A DNA stretch of 64,000 bases, taken from contig CAJNAR010000160.1 in the NCBI GenBank assembly GCA_905220665.1, forward strand, positions 1 through 64,000, in the 5' to 3' direction. Below, one piece after another: positions 39,790-49,257 of the stretch. Made by a program: the position numbers and the translations under genes. Each line of letters begins with the position of its first letter. Within the stretch, counting starts at the first letter, position 1. The stretch comes from Albugo candida. Lineage: Eukaryota; Oomycota; Peronosporomycetes; Albuginales; Albuginaceae. Under the pieces are notes generated by a model, which was given only the letters and a program-made list of their open reading frames with translations, did no database searches and had not been told where the DNA came from.

Positions 39790-39809
39790 CCATGCCCCCC
39801 CCCGCATGG
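39790..39809. other. Short hairpin around a poly-C run
   Basis: CCATGC and GCATGG flank a run of cytosines (nine C in a row including stem bases), giving a 6-bp stem and an 8-base C loop. Significance is unknown; the homopolymer length may also be inexact. Confidence 0.4.
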
Positions 39810-40146
39810 TCATAAGCGCGACTTCCATAAAGCCGACCACTTTCTCTGCTTTTTTATTGGCGGTGTTTAGAATAGTAGCACTATATGGTTTCCCGGGAGC
39901 GCTTCTCCTACGCGCAGGTAAACATTGCAAAATTGGAAAAGCCGCTCGCCGGGCGTTCGTGTAGAACGCTCCAGTTCAATTTGCTTGGAGTTTTTTTCTT
40001 GTGATTGCGTTCCCGATTCACGCTGATTCCAATTGCTGTTTCGCTTTCAGTTGGATTTTCACCGGATTTCGATTCGCGATTTAGTAACTTTTTGTCGTTT
40101 CTCTCTTACTACTGTCGTGTGATCTTGCATCCTTGAAATCTAAAGG

Positions 40147-41000
40147 GGTCTCTCGATGGCATCACGAGAAAGTAGATTGATAGGTTCAACAAGCTCCATG
40201 AATTTCTTAGTTCCACGACCAAGCGTGATGTTGAAGTCGAAGAGATCAGCTTAACTCAATTACATGGTAAAATGGGAGAATCTACCGATGTGTACTTTGA
40301 GCAACTTGCTCAGTATTTCAAAGCTGAGAACATTTACTGGTGCGATGTCAGTCAAAGCGCTCGAATTTCGGCAATCACTAACGCCAATATCGAAGGGAAT
40401 GCTGCAACTTGGTGGGAGGTGAACAAGTAGTATATTATCGACATGCAAGACCTCATTAATCAAGTCAAGGATGGATTCTTACCCGGGAACGCTTGCGTAA
40501 TCAATTGTACGCGCTTGTACAAAAGATTTTCTTTCATGTAGAAGGCTATATCTAAATTCTGCGTTTTGCATGAAGCTATCATACAAGTTACGGATATGAG
40601 CGAGTTGGATGAAGTTACTATTTTTCGCAGGAACAGGTAAGCCCCACACGTGAATGAGTTCAATACGCGGGCGTCCTAAAGTATCACAAGCCATGAATGT
40701 TGCGTTGGAGTATGATCAATCTCACCGTGTCTCCTGACAGTGTTACCGTACACCGATATACCCGCAAAACCGATCACGGGGAAGTCAAATCAGCTTTATC
40801 AGCATCAACAACCTGCACCACCGTTCTCAGGAGAAATATCGAGAGACGTTGGAGATAGAGTCCGGATTTACAAGACATCAACGATCAGCAACTCCGACAG
40901 TTCCAGTATTTTCCGTGATCTACACCACGTTTAGTGCGCACGTTCGGTACTTTCGACGACACGACTACGATCAAGACGAACGCATTCGGCTGCAAAGGTG
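40147..41000 (+). pseudogene. Gypsy-type gag relic
   Basis: From about 40.17 kb the frame reads 'FNKLHEFLS', then 'VYFEQLAQYFKAENIYW', then 'ANIEGNAATWW'. This is the typical retrotransposon gag core, in which an acidic/aromatic 'YFxAE' helix is followed by 'xGxAxxWW'. A TAG at 40,428-40,430 interrupts it. Further pieces follow in other frames: 'LRNQLYALVQ' near 40.49 kb, 'MSELDEVTIFRR' near 40.6 kb, and 'QAMNVALEYDQSH' near 40.69 kb, which keep the gag order. At least two frameshifts and several stops make it non-functional. No gag zinc knuckle was clear, and no pol follows before the Mutator-like element. Flanking LTRs were not identified, though 39.8-40.1 kb is a plausible place for a remnant. 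Confidence 0.75.
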
Positions 41001-41318
41001 CTGGATCAACTCGCAACGCAAGGATCATTTGATGGATTTTTCGGAACTCTACGATCATTGCTGCGGGTACGACACAGGCAAGTGGAAATGCAAGTGCAAC
41101 TCGGATCCTAGTCCCAGTTGGATGGCTCCGTTGGCGCTAGTGTGCCGCACACCAATATGCAAGCCACGGTAACCCCGGACCGTTTTCACAATTTAACACC
41201 TTTACATCCATACAGCATTTACAAGCTGGACACAGTCTCGTTTTAAGGCTACTGCAGCATAGGATTATCAACGAGAAGACATATTATCATCTCTCACAGG
41301 TATTTTTACGAAACGTTT

Positions 41319-41328
41319 TTTATATGGG
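41319..41328. repeat. Target-site duplication of the Mutator-like element, left copy
   Basis: TTTTTATATG lies directly outside the left inverted repeat. The identical 10-mer follows the right repeat at 44,028-44,037. Mutator-like elements make 8-11-bp duplications. Confidence 0.9.
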
Positions 41329-41450
41329 GGTTATAAAAAATATACACCAAGATAAATGAAAAATAAAATAAAAATACCACAAGATTGAATAATAATAAAA
41401 ATGTACCAAGGATGTGTACTATACATACGAATATACACATGCCTGGGATC
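41329..41450. repeat. MULE terminal inverted repeat, left
   Basis: Begins GGGGTTATAAAA and ends CATGCCTGGGATC; the reverse complement matches 43,904-44,027 over its full length. The interior end is sharp, because the two sides differ immediately after GGGATC. Confidence 0.93.
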
Positions 41451-41637
41451 TAACAGGATGATTTCCACGTAATTCTTCTCAATTCAGCTATATCATAGTA
41501 CGAAGAAACGTACTCACTTGTCTCGAACCATCCGCATTTCTGAATATTTTTCTGTATTCATAGCGAGGAAAACCCAGTCTTGGATGAAAAACCTCTGATC
41601 AATATGCACTATGTAGTAGAGACAACGAAGCATACAA

Positions 41638-42867
41638 TCATGCGTCCCTGATCGGACAGGTCCTACGATTGTGACCAAAATGGTTGCACATTCCACATCT
41701 TCTGGTTTGGCGCTTTTCAATTTTCTCAGTAGCTTGTTGTGATGGGATCCACTTCTTTGGGCGCCCTCTTTTTTTCGAAATAGATGGAGCGTTGCACACA
41801 CCTCTTGTAAGGACATCTTTTAGCACGAGCGGCAATATTTTATCTTCGAATCTCTCAGAATAGGCGGTTGCAAATGTCGATGATTTCCAGGAGTCGTGAA
41901 AATACGTGACCATGTTGGGCAATTTTTCGGAATGCCTCAGTGCTAGTAGTGCATGAACGCAAGGCGAGCCAACATCTTCGAAGTAACCACACGAGCATCG
42001 TACAAGTTTATCACAGAATTGAACTGCAAACTTCACCGGAATATTCCCCACACCTGAACGGATTGCGACGATGAAGCATGAGGTCGAGCATTCATCAATT
42101 TCACCCCACTTCGCAGCGGCCAGTATTTTATCCACCTTGCGCGATGCATATGGAGTTAGTACTCCCCACCCTTTCCCTTTGCTAACGTTTTCAGCCCACT
42201 TGCACGCCACGTAACGCTCGATCCCCATTAAGCAGTCGATGACAGGAAGGCTCCGAATTTCCTTGAACACGCTGTTTACCGCTTCCACGTTATTTGATGT
42301 CAAAGTGTTGTATCTTGGACATGGTGAGTAAGCTGTTGACCATTTTTCACGGCCAGCCTCCTGAAGCCACGCCGACGCACTGCTGTCCAAAATGGCGATA
42401 TTCGCTACCGCCTTCTCGTATTCCACAGTTGTCCGTGAGCGAGCCAATATCCACGCCAAATTCTTCAACATCTTGGACTTGTATTTCTTGTTAAAATTCT
42501 CCATCAAATGCTGAAAGCAAAAGAAGTGTGGGACGTCTGGTGCCGTTGTCTGCATAGCTTTCATAAGTCCCTTGTCCCTATCCGATATCACGAATGCTGG
42601 AGTTGGCTGGAGGTGGGAGAGTAGGAACTTCAAAAACCAGGTCCAGTTATCTTCATTCTCCACCGATACGAGCCCGACTCCGATAATTTGGATCTCGTTG
42701 TTTCCATTTCGAAAGCACGCTACAAGGAGAATCCCAACGACTGACGTCTTCATAAATGTGCCATCCACGGATATCCCACGCTCACTGTATGGCTTATATG
42801 CTTGAAGCCCTTCTCGGAAAATGACACTCAACCGCATAAATTCATTATCCACGATATCAAGCTTGGC
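41638..42867 (-). CDS. MULE transposase, catalytic and C-terminal part
   Basis: This block begins right after the in-frame TAA and runs 409 codons to a TGA. Numbered from the GTG codon at 42,852, the DDE-type catalytic domain has D30 in 'GISVDGTFMK', D91 in 'FVISDRDKGLM' and E190 in 'SNNVEAVNS'. C112 and H115 form the usual 'CFQH' between the second D and the E. A SWIM zinc finger follows (C286-x-C288, C298-x-H300), then a CCHC zinc knuckle at 386-399 ('CGMCNHFGHNRRTC'). All residues needed for catalysis are present. It has no proper ATG start before M6, so without read-through of the TAA the protein would lack its DNA-binding part. The product would act in the nucleus, cutting and joining the element's inverted repeats. 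Confidence 0.92.
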   Translation of the reverse strand, partial: AKLDIVDNEFMRLSVIFREGLQAYKPYSERGISVDGTFMKTSVVGILLVACFRNGNNEIQIIGVGLVSVENEDNWTWFLKFLLSHLQPTPAFVISDRDKGLMKAMQTTAPDVPHFFCFQHLMENFNKKYKSKMLKNLAWILARSRTTVEYEKAVANIAILDSSASAWLQEAGREKWSTAYSPCPRYNTLTSNNVEAVNSVFKEIRSLPVIDCLMGIERYVACKWAENVSKGKGWGVLTPYASRKVDKILAAAKWGEIDECSTSCFIVAIRSGVGNIPVKFAVQFCDKLVRCSCGYFEDVGSPCVHALLALRHSEKLPNMVTYFHDSWKSSTFATAYSERFEDKILPLVLKDVLTRGVCNAPSISKKRGRPKKWIPSQQATEKIEKRQTRRCGMCNHFGHNRRTCPIRDA

Positions 42868-43386
42868 TTAGTGACCTCGAATCTTCACTTCAGCCATGTA
42901 GGATGGAATGAGGCTGTATTGCTCAATATCACTTCCGAATAACTCGAGCTTCAACCTTTTGAGAGCATGAACACAGTTCATATAGGTGGCAGAAATCCCT
43001 TCGTTCTTCAACTTCATTTGGATCATCACGGGTGTCACTTTCCTGCCGGGGGTCATGGCCATATCTCTGACAGCAGGGTTTACAGCAATTTGTTTCGCAT
43101 TTGCATATCTACGAGACGCCTTGGAGGATTCGGATACTTGACAGGAGTGCAACGCAAACTTTGTTGGAGGGCTGAATGTTTGCGAAAAGGCAAACTGCAC
43201 AACGAAGAAACAGCCATGTTGTGTGCACACTGCTTTGTAACGCCGTTTATCACTTGACACCACACGAAACGGACGGTTGCACTTTCGGTTGAACTCAATT
43301 ACTGCTTGAATGATATCGCTTTTATTAGCGTAACACCTGTCCTCGAAGAAGCTGCTAGTTTGCTGTTGCTCGTCGTCGCTTTCCAT
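42868..43386 (-). pseudogene. MULE transposase, N-terminal DNA-binding part, ending at a premature TAA
   Basis: The ATG at 43,386 ('MESDDEQQQ') opens the part that resembles MuDR-type N-terminal domains. 'SDIIQAVIEFN' and 'FRVVSSDKRRYKAVC' lead into a C54-x4-C59-x20-H80-x-C82 zinc-binding pattern of the WRKY/GCM1 type. Then comes the linker with 'VTPVMIQMKLKNEGISATY' and 'SLIPSYMAEVK'. The frame ends at TAA (42,868-42,870) and resumes in the same frame with the catalytic block. Because both sides align with the family without a gap, the TAA is most simply a point mutation. The frame stays open upstream to an ATG at 43,638, but that 84-codon extension lacks family features. Confidence 0.88.
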
Positions 43387-43903
43387 CGCTGGTGTTGAAA
43401 TGCGCAAAATCACAAATGGTGATGTGTGGCCAGTAAGAGGTAGCGGGGGTAGGACATCAAAGCTCTGGCACGTGGCAGTATTACACAAATTACAGCTCTG
43501 AGGATCATAGAGTAAACAGAATGGTATATTGGCCAAATATCGTCTGAACAGCAGAAGACGGAAATGGTACAGTCTTACAGAGTGATAATTCACTCGAAAG
43601 ACATTTTCGCTGCGTGACTTGATCGAAGCATTTAGCATACTGACAGTTAGTTTTGCTACATTCACGACATAGTCGGTCTCCCTGCGTTAACACAGTATAA
43701 TGATGATTGCGTCGTAGAAGGTCTGTATTCTGTGGCAATGGTAATTGCTTGTCAACAATCCTCATGGTGAACAATCCAGTGACCTATGGATACATAAACC
43801 GATCTGACACAACACCACCGGACCACCGCGAATGCTAAAACTCCCTCATATCGTTATGACGAATTTGTATGAATATCAACGCCAAAAATCCATATTTCTC
43901 TAT

Positions 43904-44027
43904 GATCCCAGGCATGTGTATATTCGTACGTATAGTACACATCCTTGGTACAATTTTTTTATTATTCAATCTTGTGGTATTTTTATTTTATTTTTCATTT
44001 ATCTTGGTGTATATTTTTTATAACCCC
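43904..44027. repeat. MULE terminal inverted repeat, right
   Basis: Reverse complement of 41,329-41,450 with about three substitutions and a 2-bp length difference in an A-run. It lies upstream of the transposase and therefore probably holds its promoter. Confidence 0.93.
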
Positions 44028-44037
44028 TTTTTATATG
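44028..44037. repeat. Target-site duplication of the Mutator-like element, right copy
   Basis: TTTTTATATG, identical to the left copy at 41,319-41,328. Confidence 0.9.
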
Positions 44038-47000
44038 TATATATCTTACTTAAGATAGCCTAGGCACCTAGAGAAGTGATTTTAGTCTAATTCAGTTATG
44101 TAGACACCTTCAACTGGGGTCCGACCATGTTGTTAGAAACTATATGAAGACTGAGAATAAATCGCTCGATGGTTATGTCAGCTATCAACGAGCAATATCA
44201 GATGCACATGCATTTCGCAAAACGTTTTGGCTTACACGGACGATCCGTGTTGCGCAATGATGACATCATCACGACTGTTGCCTCATGCTACGCCAGTGAA
44301 ATGCCGTCTTAGATTTTAATTAGCGGCGATCAACGAATCGATTCGTGGTTGACCGGATACACCAGAAAGATTGGAGGTACTTTCACATATCACCTAATCA
44401 AAGACTATTATACTCGCAACGATTAAAATCCGGAGGCAAAACTCCTTTAATACAATAAATTTTCTACACCAGTCGTATCTAATACTTCCAACAAACAAAT
44501 TTCGCTACGTTAGGATCGATTCATCTCTCGAAACCTTCTTTTCGAGCATACGAGCCGATAAATATCATACTTTATTGATAGTCTTGGAGGACACAGCAGA
44601 AAAAAAGAATTTTTCCATCGAAGAACACGTTCGTAAATGAGTTCCAGATTGATTGGAGCAAGATCGTACATGCTACAAGGATGTAAGTACTACATACAAC
44701 AAACAATGATTTCGCTACGACAGCGTAATGCATTATATGGCTGCTATGTTTAGTCGGAGTACGAGGATATTTGATTTTTTTGGTTTAATCTTGACATGAT
44801 CAATGAGCCAAACTTCATATTTTGCCAATCATTTTCAACAGCTTTAGCGATATAAAGTCTTCAAAAGTTGCAAGTTATTGACAGATGTCTTGCGAGGAAG
44901 AAGTTATGGAAAATTTACAACGATCAAGAGCGGAAAGATTTGGCAGCAGAAGTATTTCCACAACCGCTTTCTCAAGAAGTACATGTTGCTAGTACAGCGC
45001 ATCCAATCAGCCATCTAACTCGGCCCTTACACATTTTTTATAGCATAACACCATATCTAAGAGTATGCGAACCATTTTTACCAAGTTGTTCTCCTACCTC
45101 TTTCGCGATGTCAACAATCGATAATCGCCTCATAAGCAGCGACAAATTATGTAATATTGCCCGTTTTCGTCACCTTAGGAGCGATATGAAACAATAGATA
45201 CAGAACGGGTTCGAATGTTCATGACCACTAAAAGACATTTTTAAAAAACGTGCACAGCCAATTTTTCAGACGGTAACTTCCTTCTAGCCTTCCAAGTGAT
45301 GCTAGCTCGCTCTCACAACTACGTTGGTCAGAAATATATAGCCTACACTTGACAGTCCGGATGGCCTTGATGTGGAGCAAAAGCGTCAGATTTATATCTC
45401 TTTCGTCATTAACAAAGATACCCCAAAACTATAGTCGGAGCTGCTAGCCAATTCGTGCAAATTTCTTTTCTTTCCTTCTACTTTGTAAAACAATTGGTTA
45501 AGCACCCGTGCCTGCTTTGAGTTCCAGATGAAATTACCATCAACGGCTTCTTCGTCTTGTAGCACGCACTTCATCTGGATGCTTAAATTGCATGACCAAG
45601 GATCGCTAAATTTAGCACTTATCGACAAATTGGACACTCTGTGTACGCATCAGTACTTTCGAGCAATGTTACGGTAAAGCCAAAGACACACACCTGGTTC
45701 TACTCGCATACCCAACAGGATATATTGGGTAACGTTTCCAGACTAGAAGCAATTGCCGCGACTATGTAACGGCAGGGAAAGTATAGCGCGGATCCCTGGT
45801 CATAGTTAGATAGTCTTTCTGCGCAGTATGGAGGACGTTGATCTGAATCGGACCCCATTTCACATTGTAAAGGGCTACTCAGCCCCAACACATGGATGTT
45901 AAAATCAAGACGTATCGGAAGTTATCACAGGTATGTCATTTTATTCTGTATCCATAATCGCCAAGTTCGCCAGGCCCTGGAAGAGAAGAGATTTGTAATT
46001 ATAATATATAGAAACATCTTCAACTGGTCACTTGACGGCGTTGCCAGCATATCATAAAGTGTACAAAAATCTTTGTAAGCTAAAAGTGTGTCACCAGGTA
46101 GTATGTCTTCCTTCGAGAGAAATACTCCGTTTTCAACGCATCCTATCTTTTTCTTAGTCTAAATTTGAGTATTGCAGTTGCCAGTCCTTTATAGCGATGC
46201 TTAGCAGAATATGTACATCCCGATCAAAAAGGATTACAATAGAGTGCAAGGCTGAAATCCTTCGCCGATTCGATTTCAACAGATATGTCCCTCATTTTAT
46301 TGTGAATTGATTATTTCACACAGAGAACCTTTGATGGCAGACCTAATTAGCTAGTGGTAAGTGACGAAGAGAAGTTATCAGTTCACATACACATATGCAT
46401 TTGGATATCGGAACATACTACTAAAATCACGCAGAATTAGTCTGCATACATGATTGTGACGACAAACTCGTCGACGTGGTTATTGGAAAGCGCACAAAAG
46501 CTGCCACAAGAAGTCTTGCTGTTTAGAGAGTATAATGGGAACTCTCTTCGTAACCATCTTATGTTTCGTTTCTCTTGACAAGATTGCGATCATCTACCGA
46601 TGGAGATCCTTAACTTTACCGTCATTTCATTCAGTAAATGCGGTTCTCAACAGCAGTAACTTCTGTTCCAAGTCCTTAAAAGGGTAGATCGAAGACGACC
46701 AAGCGATGTTGTTACTAGCGGCATGAACTTCGTTGAGCTATCTACATTTGGTAGTGGAGATGGAGCGGTGTCGTTCTGGTGCGCTATGCATACTAATGTA
46801 TCATGGAAGTGGTAAAAACGCTCAAAAAGATGTTGCACCAAACTGATGTTCTACAAAGGCCTCCCAGACCGTTCCGGGAAGTGAACTATTATCATGCGGC
46901 CTCATGCTGCGCAGATAAAACATCAGATCGATTTGATTCGGAAGTCCTGAAGTTCGGGTAGATAGGCAATCACCAGAAAAATGAGTCAGTGTAGTCCCCA

Positions 47001-48564
47001 TGCTTATTCCTTCGTCGTGCTAGCCATTCATGACTAAAATCAGGTAACTAAGTTTAGTCGATGTCTCAGCAGCTATTCATTCATGCTCCACATTTTCTTG
47101 ATCATTACCTAGTGTCAAGCCTCTCTATATTGCTTCTCCATCAAAAGAACCCCTTCACGTGACGCTCAACTCATTAAGGAGGCTTTGCGAGGTGATAGGA
47201 TTCATACAAAGCGCCAGAGGGAATGAATAACGACGTCAGATGCCGGAGCACGCACGTGTTCAACTGATAGCTCACTTCTTAGATTTTGATGCAATGCAAG
47301 CACTAATTTTCCGTCCGACTCCTCTCACTGACTCATAGATATATTCCGCAGATCAATAGGATACCATCGCTTTATCTCTAAGAGCCAGAAAGCTGTCGTG
47401 TCCATTCAGGGTATGTTGTTTCTACCTCATCTGCTCTAAAAAAAATTCCTCTTTCTTCATGCGCACTTTTGTGAGTTACTCTAACCACAATGTAGTAGCA
47501 TATATAAATCCCTATGAGCATGCCAAAAACTTGTTCAGGCCAACCCATTTTACCATTTTAATCAGCGAAAATGCATTATGTCTACGATGGAAATACCAAA
47601 GCCTCTGAAGACATTTTTCGAAAAAGATGGTACTTTGTTTCATATCGCTCAATCCTTCCTTTAAGTCCTACAGAGTGTTCTTCGGCCGCGACTTCAATGA
47701 TCATGATATCACGATCAATTAGTGCAGGGTCACAATGTATGGGCACATGAAAGGCCGATCGAAAAATGGTCTATTGAACACCTGATCTCGCAGAACCTTA
47801 TATTGGCCTCGGCGCAAGTTGGCGCTGTGGATCAAATCCAAAACACTTCTGACTTCGAAACAGTTTTAGAACACATACCATCTCTGATCCTCAATGTAAG
47901 CTCAATATTAATGCAATCGTTTTCGTACCATCTCATTTCAAAAGTCCCCGCATCGCATTTTGTCTAGATAGTACGGATGTCAACTCGAACGGCTTGGCAC
48001 CTGTGTTGAAAAGGTCATTCCATTGGGCTTTGACAGCGCAAATGTTGTTCACAAGTCTGTTTAAATAAGGTCATTATGCTATGTATTTGTGGGCAAGCAT
48101 ACAACCGCTGCACCTCTTCGAAGTTCTAGTGAACACATTTTTGTTGTTTCATGAAGCTCCACCCATGTTCAGTTGGTTCAGTGATTGCTTTGACGTGCAC
48201 TCTGTTTGTATATATTAGGATGTGCGGAATGTATCAAACTAGTTGCTCGTAGTTTTTCTTCTGACGTAGAATTAAATCCATCACATATTTCATCGCATTA
48301 ATTTCTATCAGTAAATAGAAGCCAGCGTACAGTGAAAAGGTATTTGTCATTACGAAGGCAAGCGCAATGCCTGATAATTCTCGCTTACTGTTTCGACTCG
48401 AATATGCCTTTCTGTGTCGGCATAAGGAGCTTGAAGCTGATTGCGCCTGTTTGATTGAGACTAGTGGCACGTACACGAAATGGTAGCGCACGTCACGGAG
48501 CTAAATGTATGGTGGAGCTTACTTCTCTGCGTAGGGAGCTAGACCTTCTGGGAATTGCTGAGAC
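44038..48564. other. Gene-poor stretch, no supported gene
   Basis: About 4.5 kb with frames of up to 109 codons and no family motif. The best are 44,868-45,197 (+, 'DRCLARKKLWKIYNDQERKD', no ATG start), 45,392-45,637 (-, 81 codons) and 47,722-47,967 (+, 81 codons from GTG). On the minus strand at 48,234-48,491 an 85-codon frame carries a possible membrane segment. It could be a second exon of the gene at 48,565 but is not in the same frame. All lie within chance expectation. Confidence 0.35.
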
Positions 48565-49194
48565 CTAAGCTATAACATCACGATACATTCCGAAGTTTAT
48601 CCATAAGCAGGCATACATGCGAGGTTTGGGGGCATACAAAATTTTCTCTTTTTGCGCCAATGTTGCTTCATTGATGTCACTGCTGACTTGAGAAATTTCC
48701 TTTCTGATTTCTGCGACCATAGCCTTGGTTGCCTGCCGTGTTTGTATTTGTACTTTTAAAAGTTTTGCTGAACGCCTAGAGTTCCTTGGTAAAGTAGTAA
48801 GCTGCGAGTGGTTGCATAAACGATATTGGACCTTCCACACTTCCATCTTGTTATATGCGGACTCCTTTCGCTTGTACCTGCATAAATTCCAACGGGAGGA
48901 AGAGATTGTGATTTGTAACAGACTTGGATATGGGCTCTTCTCTATACCTTCGTAACGATCTGGTATTTTGGAGAAACGGCTTAGTTCAGCTTGAAGCTTT
49001 TCTATCAGAAGGCTGATTTCTTCGAGATCCTTCTTGATGGTGGACTTTATCGTCCGTTCATCATTTGAGGTATCCTTCAGCATAAACTGGCGGTCGTGTA
49101 CTGCTGTTCCCCAACCCAATCGTGAGTGCTGGCAGCTCGAGTTACGTAGCATGAGCGCAATGGCTGTGAAGATTGGGACGGAGAAGCGAATCAT
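48565..49194 (-). CDS. Putative secreted coiled-coil protein, unknown family
   Basis: An open frame of 230 codons, significantly longer than chance here. The preferred start is the ATG at 49,194, giving 209 residues, because it opens with a signal-peptide-like sequence ('MIRFSVPIFTAIALML', cleavage probably near residues 19-23). The alternative ATG at 49,257 would bury this hydrophobic segment 21 residues in. After the signal there is R35-Q-F-M followed by D45-E-R, loosely like a degenerate RxLR-dEER arrangement. A helical, probably coiled-coil region comes next ('KKDLEEISLLIEKLQAEL') and a second helical stretch lies near residues 150-180. I do not recognise the family. A secreted oomycete protein of this size could be an effector, but that is inference. 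No splice sites were established. Confidence 0.55.
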   Translation of the reverse strand: MIRFSVPIFTAIALMLRNSSCQHSRLGWGTAVHDRQFMLKDTSNDERTIKSTIKKDLEEISLLIEKLQAELSRFSKIPDRYEGIEKSPYPSLLQITISSSRWNLCRYKRKESAYNKMEVWKVQYRLCNHSQLTTLPRNSRRSAKLLKVQIQTRQATKAMVAEIRKEISQVSSDINEATLAQKEKILYAPKPRMYACLWINFGMYRDVIA

Positions 49195-49257
49195 GAACTC
49201 AACTAGATTAAGTACAAGGATATGTGCCCGGCAGCGTTTTTGATAGTGAGTGTACAT

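Larger units (their letters stand above)
41329..44027 (-). mobile_element. Complete Mutator-like transposon (MULE), 2.7 kb
   Basis: The element starts and ends with GGGGTTATAAAA in inverted orientation. It has terminal inverted repeats of ~122 and 124 bp and perfect 10-bp target duplications on both sides. It encodes one transposase on the minus strand in two blocks separated by a single TAA. Size, long inverted repeats, duplication length and transposase domains all agree with the MuDR/MULE superfamily. The inverted repeats differ by about three substitutions and a 2-bp indel, so the insertion or the last repeat exchange is fairly recent. It lies between a gag relic and gene-poor sequence. 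Confidence 0.93.

Noticed and set aside
42294..43298. Plus-strand and alternate-frame ORFs over the MULE transposase
   Set aside because: Shadows of the transposase, whose catalytic and zinc-binding residues are clear on the minus strand.
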